A stretch of 64,000 bases of DNA from Dipylidium caninum (lineage: Eukaryota; Platyhelminthes; Cestoda; Cyclophyllidea; Dipylidiidae), in NCBI GenBank assembly GCA_017562135.1, contig QEYB01000766.1, forward strand, positions 1,302,001-1,366,000. Direction: 5' to 3'. Position 1 is the first letter of the stretch; each line of letters starts with the position of its first letter. Position numbers and translations under genes: made by a program. The notes under the pieces were generated by a model, which saw only the letters and a program-made list of their open reading frames with translations, was not told the origin of the DNA and ran no database searches. Positions 35,501 through 47,300 of this stretch are shown piece by piece.

Positions 35501-38500
35501 TCTGGACATTGAAACTCTGCGTGTGATTGTAATAAACAATTGTTACATCTGTCCTTACCCACGAGCTTGTTAACTTTAGTCAACTTAAACACGAACTACG
35601 GTCAATCGCAGTGGGCGACAGTTGCCGTACGTAGACAACGACCTGATTCGTCTACTCAACGAAACCTTCAAACACTGGTGACAGAGGACGTAAGGCCATC
35701 ATGCGTTCGTAAGAAAGGAAGAAATTTCGGAGTGTGGATTGAAAATCGCGGAGAGAAACAAGTCGACGCCCCCCTCGGAGGCTGCTCCACCACCAAGTCG
35801 TAAGGGTTTGGCCAATTGGCTTATTAGTCTGCCCCAATGCTGAGCAGGGAATAATAACTCGCATCTCAGCGAAGAAAAGTTCCCCCCCCCTCCCCCGATG
35901 ACACGAACAACGACCTTTCGACGATAGCCAGTATCATCTGCCATGCGGCGTCCGAATCACACGTCCGCCTGTCTGTGAGGGCGAGGGCCAACAGTACGCC
36001 AAGCAAAATGTGCAAGTACAACCAAGTATGAGGCAAGAGAATGGGGCTGGGGCTGGGAGAGGTGGTTGAAACGCATGGTTGCTGTCCAATCTCGACATAT
36101 TTTTCCTAGACTTAGCCACGACACCGGAATTTCAACGTAGCGTACCAACTTAGAGCATAGCAATAAGAAGGGGTACAAAAAGAGGGGACGAGGGGTAAAC
36201 GGAGCAGAGGGGAAATGATGAAGTGGGCAGAGGCCTACCTGGCGCAGGATGGCGCAGAGGAGGGAGAGGTGGGGGCAGCAGCCGAGTGAGGGGAAGAGGA
36301 CATATACGCGGAGCGGGGGTAGCGGCGAGGAAGGGCGGAGTGCACACGCTGACGAGCGATCCTCTGCTCTCCCGAGGCGGTGTTCTTCTCTTCGCCCGAC
36401 GTACTCCTGAAGAGGCCCCAGAGAACTAGCAGAGGTTTAAAGGCGCCAAAGGTATTTAACTAAAAATTTATTTTTAAGAGTTTAGACGATAGTTCGTAAG
36501 ATAACAAATGTCGAATATGAAAGCTCAAAACTCTTCTAAACGCTGTGTAACGAGGAAAGACTGGAAACGACTGAAACTAGCAAGATTATTCGAGGACCGG
36601 GGGTTAAGAAGTATTCACGTTTGCAAATTCCGAGGCAGTTATGTCGGATGATTCGCAGATAGGCATATTTGGCAGGAGCGCAAGGCTTAGATTAGTGAAA
36701 GTGTTGAGGGACGAGCGCGAAGAAGTATGGCCGGACTGCCCTCGTCATCTTGCGCCGGTGGCGTTGTGTGTACGGCCGCCCACGCGCCCCACCGTTCGTT
36801 GGCACTTTTCGCCCCATGGCAAGGAAAGAGGTCTGCTCTACTGCCTCTGCCAGTAGGAAGAGGTCAGGCGTCGCATCGAGCGTCTGCCACTTCTCCGCTA
36901 GTCGGGTAATTCGTTGCAGCATTTGAACCCAGTCCATCCAGCAAGTGCTCGCCCCCCCCCGCGCCCTTCACGGCGCCGTTTGGCGGTCCGTCGTCCAAAT
37001 TTAGCAAGTAAAGTGGACTTCGAAGGTCTCCTTCCTGAAACGTTAGTTACTCCATGCCGAAGAGACGCCGAGTTGTGCCACCACCAGATGTGGCGCGAAC
37101 GAAATGACGAGATTTCAACGCAACTGTTCGTGTTGCTTTATCACCCAGGGCGGGAAGATATTCCTCTGAGACTAACACGTCTTACAAGATCGCAGTCACA
37201 TACCCCAGGCATTGCCCAACGTGTTCCGCATTCGTTAAATACCAGAATATTTGCGGGATGTGCGCATCTATTAAAGTCAAACACACCTACACGCGAACGG
37301 GAAATTTACCACAAAGAGATTTCAAATTAAAAGTACCTCAACGCTAAAGGTGAAATAGTAAAAAAAAACATTGGTAATCTTTACCTCTTCACATACCGCT
37401 GCGTCAATTTAACAAAATCGTCGACCACCCGTAGGCTCGACAGCATCATAGTGGAGAAGATTTGACTTAAAAGAACAAAATTCAATAGTTGAAGCATCAG
37501 TAGTTGATTGAATGTGCAAATAAGAGGGCAACTCTGACAACAGTCTCTAATCGGAGATTGGAGACATTCAAGGATCACAAATGGGCAATGCACCGCCGTT
37601 ACGTAGCCATTCCAAATCATTAAACCCGAGTTTGCACCGAAGGCGCATAAAATAGCTGAAAAGGCGCGTTTGAACAAACTTTTTTACTAACTTCATATCA
37701 GCTAAAGGGAAAACACCCGAACCCAGCACGAATTTCGACCAATTTGCTCCTCCAGAAAAGGCGACTTCGCCTTCTCAATCTGTTTGAAGGAGGTGCTTCA
37801 ACAAAACAAGACGATAAACACGAGAACATGTAGTCACCTATGGCCTTTTTGACAGAGTGCTCTTAAAAAAGAGCTAAATGTATACCCACACAAATGCTGG
37901 TTTTATTAATAAAATTTGTCTACACACAAATTGACCGCCATCACTTCCAATTACCATTATACAGAGTAATACAACTACATCTCTTTTCAAAAGAAAAAAA
38001 AAATGTTAGACGGGTTGTGGAGGAATGAGGAAAATGAGACGAGAGGGGAGAATAAAGGCCTCGAAGATACAGTTAGAGGATCGCAAAAAAAGCAGAATCA
38101 AATGTGTATAGCGGAGGCAAAAAAGGAATCGAAAAAGTATCGCAACCACAGGAACTGGGTTGGTAGATGGGACAATTGACAAAACGATTAATGCTGAAAT
38201 GTATGTCTGGACACTCCAACCTCGAGCAATGCATGAAAATTCACTGTTCACGATCTCCACAAGTGAAAAAGGCAGAAAAGCAACAAAACAAATCACAAGA
38301 AAGGGGAAAAATCAGAAGTAACAGGAATTTGACTAGTGGCGTGGCGCCGAATAAAAGTAGGCACAGATGCTGGAAAGGTAGAGAGGTGTATGAATTTACA
38401 GATTTCAATAGAGCACTTAGAGTAAAATATGAGGCCGTAAGAGAACAGGAGAACGTGTTCGCTCGAGCATTGGGAAGCACTCTATTCCATTTTACGTTCT

Positions 38501-41230
38501 TTTGCCTTTTATCAATGGTGAGTTTATTTTCCACCGCACAGAAAAGAGCAAGTATGTTTAAGCAATGAGCCAATAATAATGAATAAAGAAAAGTGCGTTT
38601 TCACGTTAAAGTATGTGATGTGAAAAAAACGGGTGCCGAGAACTAACGCACGAACAAAGACCATTTCAGGTGCGGAAGACGGTTATTGAAACGAAGTTTT
38701 AGGGCAAACACATCTAGGGAAAACAAAGAATATTTAAAAAGGGTGGTAATTTAGGATACTTTGTCTTTGCGGTTACGGTAAGAAGTGTCCTTCCAAGAAA
38801 TATTCGCATTCCCAAAGTTCAACTTTAGAAGTGAATAAAACACACTCATTCTAGTCTAGCAAAATACAATAAGTCTGTACATATGTACATATGAAATCAA
38901 ATATCAATTTTGACAGCAGAATTAATAAAAGGACACCGATTACTGATTTATTCACGATTCATATTGTTCTAAAAATAAGATAGGATCTAATAGCATGGAG
39001 GTAAAAGTAAGGAACAAACAAAAAGGAAAGAGACTTTTAACACGTGAACTCGGTCTAACATGTAAAGTGGACTTTTCTAAATGTCAGAGTAGGAATATCT
39101 CCAGTTCGTTTATTCATCATCATATGGTACACATTTTTTTCCACGAAATACGATGGATATTAATTTGTGATAAAAGCATTTATTCACATTCACGACGAAA
39201 AGATATCGCAAATCCAATCCTTCAAACAGATAATTGGCTAGTAGAGCAATATTAATATTCGTGAAACAAAAATTTTGGCAGTATCTAACACTCCAACGTT
39301 ATATGTATCAAGATCAGTTTCTCCCTCATAGTATAGAAAGATAGCAAAATGGGGGTAAACAGTAGAAATCTAGTTGCTACAACACATGCTTAGCTTAGCG
39401 CAAGCATGAAGATAGCACTCGCGTGGCGAGTTGAGAAAGGCTTGCAAAGCGCGGAAAAAAACAAAAATAGAAGTAAACAAGGGTCTAAAACCAAAAGTAT
39501 TCTAATTCTTCCGCGGGAACTTACCAAAACGTCAACAGATACCACGAGAGAAGACCATCGAATATACTACATGGTTTAATACACGCATAGTATTTCAAAT
39601 ATAAAAGTTTGAGTTCATAAAGAGAATAAACAGAAGAGGAATCAAAAAAACTAACCAGGGCGACGTTTTCTGGGGTGGTCGGAAAAACCTCTTGAGGTAG
39701 ATTGTAGCTTGTGAGGATCCAGACTTATTTTTGTCCGAAACTAAAAATAAGGTGCTGTCAATCAGCCAGCCTAAAAACAGTAAAAGAAAACTGTTAAAAT
39801 AAAAGCTGACTCATTCACGATCCATGAAAGAGACAAGATATTCGACATATCAAATTAATAAAAAAAAACGCGGGAAGATGTTAGCAGTCCATATATAAAT
39901 CTCCTTTTTATTAATATTGTGGATAACAGAAATAAAACTATGCTACCAAACGCACTGAAAGTACCTAATTACCTAATAGATAAAGGCATTTAATGCCCAG
40001 TGTGAGATGGAATAATGAAGGGAGTAGTCGCCACAAAGAGTAGCTACCACCGAAGAAGCTAACAAAAGTCGTATCCAGGTAGTATTACAAGTGGTTTAAT
40101 GCCATAGTGGAAGAGATACGTGACAAAGTCAACGTAATCAGTACACTGATAAATGAAATAAACACCGCCGTTTGGGTTTGGTTAAGACAGAACATCATCT
40201 CAGGAACATTGATACAAGCTATGGCAAGAAGTCGGAAAAAAAGAAAGCCGGACTATAGTGTTGTCAAAAAAGCTGACAACAGCACTACCCTATTTGTAAA
40301 GTTTAGTCAAAAGTCTAAGCAAAGAAAAGTTACGTCGAAAGCCGAGAGCAGGAACCAGCAACCGCCAAAGCCAATGATAGCGACTAGCCAACAGAATTTA
40401 AGGCCATTCTTTCCCAACTGTTCAGCGATGTAAAGAAAGAAGGCTTTGGAAAAATAATGTGGGATGGATATATAGGGTATTCGTGGGTTCAAACGCAAAA
40501 GCTAATGAATATAACCCAATATTTTATTGTGTGCTTCATATTCTTAAAGGCCACCGCTAAGGATTTCGATCCACATAAAATCCGCGATTAGGTACCCGTT
40601 TTTTTGGTGTATCCTGCCATACTTCGCAGCGAAGCATGTCGATTTGAATGGTTTCTTTACGAGGATACAGTCGAAGGGAGCCGAAATCGACAAATTTTAT
40701 GCACTTCTGGTAAGTGTTAGAGGTTGACCTATCGAGATGGAAGGACATTAGTTCTCTCCTTGATTGTTTTATCATACCCCAATCCGAGAAACTGTTTTTA
40801 TCCTATGGATGTGTACTTGCCTACCACCCTCACTTGTGACGGCGCAAAAGTGGGAATGCTAGTGAATGGCTGCTAGGCAACCCGATTTGTATCATATAAC
40901 CGCTTGCTGGGGATTTTTATTCCATTTCTCTGTTGTAATGCGCCACTAAATGAATTCCAATGGCATTTGGAATTTTTTAGCCTAATATTCAGAAGTGGCT
41001 TCATTGATAGCTTTATTTGCAGCAGAATTTCCCCTTTATCAAAAGTGATGTTCTAAATTATTATTTCCCAGACCGTTGTTGATCATGCTTTTACCTAACT
41101 ATGAATACTCTTACTTGCGTATTTTATGTAATGTATCTTGCACAAATGTACCACAAATTAATCATAGATCTATGTAACCTTAAATTAGCACCGCGTCCTT
41201 CAAGCACGGCGCGCTTTTTATTTTACTCTC
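29523..41230. other. Divergent intergenic region, no recognised gene
   Basis: This 11.7 kb lies between the starts of TMCC (minus) and TEX10 (plus). It is mostly AT-rich with scattered poly-A/T runs and no long domain-like frame. A more GC-rich patch at about 31.5-33.2 kb holds a possible lone first exon (32562-32660, MAELSLSRSGGERLTGSA, donor gag|gtaagg). A direct 16-bp duplication lies near 31580-31610. A CA/AG microsatellite lies at 34859-34897. Confidence 0.5.
34859..34897. repeat. Compound (CA)n-(GA)n microsatellite
   Basis: CA units with one T interruption are followed directly by AG units. Confidence 0.85.
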
Positions 41231-41232
41231 AG
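41231..41232 (+). promoter_or_regulatory. Splice acceptor just upstream of the TEX10 start codon
   Basis: A pyrimidine tract (tttttattttactctcag) ends four bases before ATG at 41237, with no donor or 5' exon visible close by. In flatworms such sites commonly receive a spliced leader in trans. An ordinary 5'-UTR intron is the alternative. Confidence 0.45.
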
Positions 41233-41236
41233 TCTC

Positions 41237-41371
41237 ATGGCAAAGAAAAAAGTGAGAGACTTTAATAAAGTAAAGCTGAAACTCGGGAGAACATTAAAAC
41301 GACAAAATGAGACTGTGATTAATCTCTCAAAGAGGAAGATCCTTCTCCCGAAGGAAAAGCCTCACTTAAAG
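41237..41371 (+). CDS. TEX10: TEX10 exon 1
   Basis: Forty-five codons hold the diagnostic basic amino end (DFNKVKLKLGR, INLSKRKILLPKEKP). The donor is ttaaag|gtacct. The 35-nt intron that follows ends ctttttcttag. Confidence 0.85.
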
Positions 41372-44300
41372 GTACCTTGAATGCCATTTCTTTCACTTTT
41401 TCTTAGTCTGACGTCCTCAAAGAACCTAATGCAGTGCTCTACGAACACATAAGGAGACTTCAAATGTCCAGTGAGAGTGCCCAACTATCCGCCATTTCTT
41501 GTATTCAGTCAATTCTTCTGCCTTATGTTAAGCAAATAAACGCCGACTGGAATGCTCATCCGCTTGTGTCATACAATGAGAGATCTCTTTTGTCGCTCAC
41601 TAATTTATTCGGATCTGACTTCGGTCGAAATGATGTTGCTTTACAAATCGGTGATCTACTTGAATCCCTAGACCGACTTTCACGACACTCGCTTAATGCG
41701 CATCTTCCGTCCGAAATCGCAGAATTGTGCAAAATGATTGCTACAGTATTATTTTTTTGATTTACTAATCTTTTAGATATTGTCCGTCCATCCTCGTGTC
41801 AGTTGCGCCTTACCTTGTCTTGATTCTATTGTCCTGTCTCTTCTGCATCGATCAGAATTTTGGTACCGCACTGCAGGGGTGAAGCTCCTTACTGGCATCA
41901 TGGGAGCTCGTTTTAGAGTGATGACTTCGCTAATGTGCTCTTCCAATCGTTTCGTCCCATTCTCAAGTGTTGACGAACTGGAAGCATTGATTGATGCACA
42001 TAGACATTCTCTTCGCAAAAGCATTTATGAAACGTCTTCTTATCCGTCAATTTCAATCTTTTCGTGAGGTAGGTTATTCGTCACTTTACCGGTTGTTTTC
42101 TGAGGATACTTCCCTTGGTACGATCAGCTCCCGCAAGTGCCTTTTGATGGCAACAATGCTGTTTTTAAGGGATTTTCAGTACATTACCTATTTGACTCCA
42201 ATCTTACCGCATTGCCTTTCTTCCAAGCTGAAGCTTCATCCCTTCCTTTCGCCTGTGGACCTCGCCCCTATATCGTTTGGTCCGGTGGTCTTTTTGTTTC
42301 TTTTTATGGTTTTTACTATTTGTTGACAAGTAGCGATGTTTTTACAGGACATTCATCTCCATCTTCATCTTTTGTGACTGCCGCCATAAGCTCCACGTGG
42401 ATGCTGACCACTTGCAACCCCATTCTTGATAATCATTCGAAGGCAACTGTCACGATACATAGGGGCAGCGCACGCAAAAGGTCGACTTCTCTTGGCAACG
42501 TGTCACTGACTAGAGATGAGGAGAATTCTGTGTGTGAACAGAAACTCTTAACCTTTATATTAAGGGAAGGAAATCATCTTCTTGATGGTATGTTGCGAGT
42601 TCTTTGGGAAGAATTATCCCTAGTTTCTCCTGGTGTCTGTTTTCTCCCCTCTTTTAGAATTGATTCATTCGCCAAGTGTAGAAGTTGTTTTTGCACTTGT
42701 CTACGCCATCCGTTGTTTACGTATCATTTTGGAAACGGGCCCCTCCGCTTACTCTCTGTTACATTCGAGGACGTAAGTTTTTTGAAGACTAGTTGAATTT
42801 ATCATAATTTCTCGCTGCTCCCGCTATTCCACTCATTTTTGAGGTATTTTAATTTAATTACCTATTGCTTGCTGCGTATTTCCCAGTCCGTTACTACGAA
42901 CTGCGTTCTTCATGGCGTAGGGAAGCTTCCATACCTTTACAATTCTTTTTTTTATACTTCACACATTAACCAAATTCTATTGTCAATGTTTACTCTGTCT
43001 GAAGTGCCGCTGCATATTACAGCGCCACTCCCATCATGCAAATCAAGGTATTTGGAGTAATGTCACACCAACACTAGCAGAAAAAGGTCACAAATAAATT
43101 GTTCAGACAGGTACGCATGGGGTGATGAAGACTTGTTTATAACGGGATATTTCTACTTCAGAGCCACGCGGTCTCATCTCGTATTGGTGTCACCCTCGCC
43201 ACATTCCAGAGCCTTGCTGTTTTTCTTAACTCTCCGGGGCGGGGTTGGCTTGTAAATGGTCAACGGCCATGTTCGACAGTCACTAGGCGTTATTGGGAGC
43301 CATCGCCTCGTTAAGAAACATAGTAACAATGCACGGATTGTTGAACTTTTACACAGTAACTATGACTCTCTGGCCAGGGGACTAATTGGAGCGCCCGCGC
43401 TCTTTTGGAGGGATAGGTTTAGTCGGCGTATGCGGGCTGATATTTGTTCCCCCGGTGGGTGCTTGTGCCCTTTTGCGCCCTCTGGTCGGGGATAGTAGTT
43501 ACAGACCCGGGCTCCTCCTCGTGGTTGCCGCCGGGGTCAGTTGGCTGGGTCTTGGGATCTCTTGGTCTCTTGGCTTGCCCTTCCCAGCTAATGCTCGGGT
43601 CACCCCTCTGGAGATTGCGGGCTGACTACCCACTCCAGAGTTGAATACTGGTCACGAACGCATATAATGACAATGGTACACCAAGACCTCTGCCCCAAGA
43701 ACTTCTCAAGGTCCAACAGGACAGGAGGGATGGTCTTGCCCCGTCTGCTTCGTGCTTTTAAATCTCGCTCTGTGTATTTGTGATGGTCTCAGAAGCGAGA
43801 ATTAGAATAGTGTGAGAATATTACAGACGTGATAAATACCTAATCCATGTGTATTTTGACGTGACAGGCCTTATCCTGTTTCAGCTACCGACAACTTTGT
43901 CTGTCGTAATGATCTGTGCTTGTTGTGTGTCCCGTCCTGCTGCGCAACCCATTTGCCTGTGTGGACCTCACTAACGAGTGAATTATTAGCAAGCCAAGGA
44001 TTTTATTACTACTAACAGCGTTGCCTCTCAGTTTCACTTTTGCTTACTTATACCCTAATAAACATTGTGTTTGTGAGTAAGTCTAGTGAAAGGGCCTGCC
44101 AATATCACAAAATTACTTTATCCAAACCACTAAATTTGATTAGTAGTTTAAAGCTATACGGGAATGTTGTATAAACAGTCTTAAATTTTGCTCCATAGGC
44201 TCTCAGACGTGCGTACGCCTTTGGCCAAATTCACACACTCCTTAGTTGAACTTCTGCCTCTCGACCATCCTGGCGAGACGCTTGTACCTCAGACTGAGAA

Positions 44301-47300
44301 AAGTTTCGAGGCCGATAGCAGAACGGTCGGAGATCGTGCTAGTGGTCCTCTTTCGCGCAAGCAACTCAAGCGGGCTGCCAAACAAGCCGCCAAATTGGCA
44401 CGTCGACAGAAAGCTGCTCTACTGAAGCAGTGCGACCCGTCCACTAGCCAGCCTCAGTGTTTGTTTTTATGTCCCATTTCCTAATGTTTACGTTTCCCTT
44501 TTTTGCCTAGTTCCACTGGCCTTTTTATTTTAGGCCGAGAGCAACAAAAGCCTTCGAACACTAGTCGTTTGGGCAAATCCGAGGTGCTTGCACACCTTAT
44601 GAAGCAGCAGGTTCTTCAACTGATGTGGAGTCTAGTGGTCGACGATACTCTTGACACCAATGCTGCGAGGATTTTCTCGAAATCCCTTGTCGCTTTTCTT
44701 CTGAGTGCTGAACAAGGCGAGGATATCCAAGAAAAGGAGTCTTTGCCCTACTTGAAGTTCCTCCATCTTATAAGCCCTGCCTTGGCTTGGCGGTGGATTC
44801 ATTGTCTCGATTTTTGCCTCCTCTACCACTTGCGAATTCGACGTCTATCTGGGTAAGTCGCTACTGAAGCTACATTTTCGGTTTTTTGCCAAATATTGGG
44901 CACTTTAGACAAAAACACGATTTAACCTATTTTACGAGATGGAGAGCTTTTGTTTTCGTAATCCTTGAGAGGCTGTCCCTATCCAACAGCAGGGCATCTT
45001 AAAAATGCTAAGCTTTGTCGTTTTTAGAGGTGAGGTATCCCGTATTGCACTTGTGCCGACCCATCTGTTTTCACGCACTTTAGAGACCCGGAACCTGTTG
45101 CGAGTGCGTAAATATTAGTACAAACCGCAAATGTCTTGCGTACCCTTGTATATGTTCGTCTCTCTATCTCATCACACGGTCCCTTAGGCCATTGCTCTAC
45201 TCCCAACGTTCCAAGTCCTTCTCTTAAACGCCTTTGGTCAAACGATTTGTCCAGCCATTTGGCATATGATCTCAAATGTCCGAATTACGATGCGTTCTGA
45301 TTGGTTACCTACGAGACAGGAGATCATAGAATCCGACTCCTTGCATGTATGTATGTGAAGCAGGCTGCATCCCCGAACAATTCCTCTTCCAATGTCATAC
45401 AGTTCCGCTTAATCGAGGCCGATTTGATCCACTTTCAGCCCTTCAAACCCCCTCGCCTCATTAGACTCATGGACACGGAGTTATAGTGTTTGTTGCTATT
45501 CTGCCAATCCACTGAGCCATTTCTGAACACCGAATTTCTCTTGGCCTCCTTATTTACTCTTTAACTGATACTAATATGGGGCCGCTTCTAGTTTCTTGGG
45601 TGTGAAATGGCTCTCTCCTGCACAACCAAACCCGTCTGTGCAGTGCGAGGGACCTTCTCGACGCTGATCTTCTCAGGGTCTGTTTTGGAGGAGCGTCTGA
45701 GGGAATTTACTAAGGCAAAAACGTTTTGCGTCGATGTTCCCCAAACAAGGTCATTGTCAATGCGGTCCACGTTTGCCACTCTACTTTACAGATGGGAATT
45801 TAACATGCCGGTGCGACATCACATGGAATTATCAAAGTGTGTATGCGCCATTTGACGCCAAATAACTCTTATTCAGCACAGAGTGGCAATCGGGGAGAGC
45901 ATTATGTGTCCTTCTTTCCCTTCTAAGGGGAGTGCAGAAACTGTCCTCCTTTGTGGCCCCGATGCTCACTGCGTTGGCCTATATCGTGCACCGCTGGTGC
46001 CACCGCCAGCAGTCCTTCGGTGCCTCCCGACCCTCCGCGGAACCTGCGCCGCGTGTGCCGCGACTGGTGGTGAGGAGCGCGGGTGTGCTGGTCGCATTCC
46101 TCTACAGTGAGCTGAAAGAACAACTCTGGTCTGGCCGTTCCTTCCTCTTCTCTCCACGCACTTCTGCGGTCGGCAAATCAGAGCACTGCCAGCCACTGCG
46201 ATACGATTGCACGTGGATTCGGTGGGTTTGCATGCTCCTCTCCTAGTTGTTGCCGAAACCCCTTTATAAGACTGTAATCAGTCAATTTCTTCTTCTGCTA
46301 TGAGACTTACGCTCCCAAAAGGGGATATGCGCTTTGAGATGGCTTGAGGTCATCGTGTTCGCCTACTTTTCACAACACCTTCAATATCTTTAATCGAATT
46401 CAGTGTTTATTCTTTCTGTGGTGGTGGATTTGACACCTTTATTTAGGTGTACTTTGCATAATTGAGCAGACCGACACCCCTCGTTGTGGTGACGGCGCCC
46501 TGTTAATTGCCTTGGTACTTGATAGATGTGCAGTCTTCTCCACCAGCCGAGCACATGGCTCCATACAAGGGGTTTTCTCCGCTAGCATGAGGCAGTTTTA
46601 TACCTGCCTCTTCTCGCCCACGATTTGCACTTACTGTTTATGCCGGATCGCAAGACGTTTTTAATTATCTCATCCGACTTCCCTGCTTGTTATTACACGT
46701 TTAGCGTGTTTACTATTCATTTCCTCATTCGTCGTCTCGTCTGAGCTGTCGATCGACTCCTCACTTCCTCCCACCCGCTATACTGCACTGCGAGTGTGAA
46801 TTTCTTCTCTCTCCTCCGGTTGTCTTTCGTGGTATTTGCGGTTGGTGCAAGCCAAAGGGGTGTGGGTTTGCACAGTGGCAGAGACGGATGACCAGCGACA
46901 CGGCGAATTGTTAAAACTACTTGGTGTTGGTGAGGTTGAAAACAACTTTGTATTGGCCCAGAAAAGCCCTCTCTCGCCCAAATTTCGGTTGCTGGTCTCA
47001 GAAATCGTCAAGTTGGCTGCCGCGAGCTTTAAAATAACCTATTTCTGCCGTTTTTTCATTCAGTGTTCTGCGTTTTCTCTAAAATAAGTTTCGTTTTCTT
47101 CGTTCGGATACCTCGAGCTATTGAGCTGAATGGGCGTTTTTAAATGATATTAACCGTAACATTCTGAGTCGAAAATTGACGAGTATGTGCAGAATATACC
47201 GACACTTCGCATGGTAGTCTTCATTTTGGCAGGTAGCCAACGGATACATCAACAATCGCGACTCCACGCGTAAAGTGGCAGTCGAGTTGGAACTGTTTAC

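Noticed and set aside
38875..38893. Palindromic acatatgtacatatg sequence
   Set aside because: It is a short AT-rich palindrome expected by chance in AT-rich intergenic DNA.
45592..45838. Open stretch with acceptor and donor inside a TEX10 intron
   Set aside because: It enters in phase 0 and leaves in phase 2, while the flanking exons (44852 and 45928) already join in phase 2 without it.
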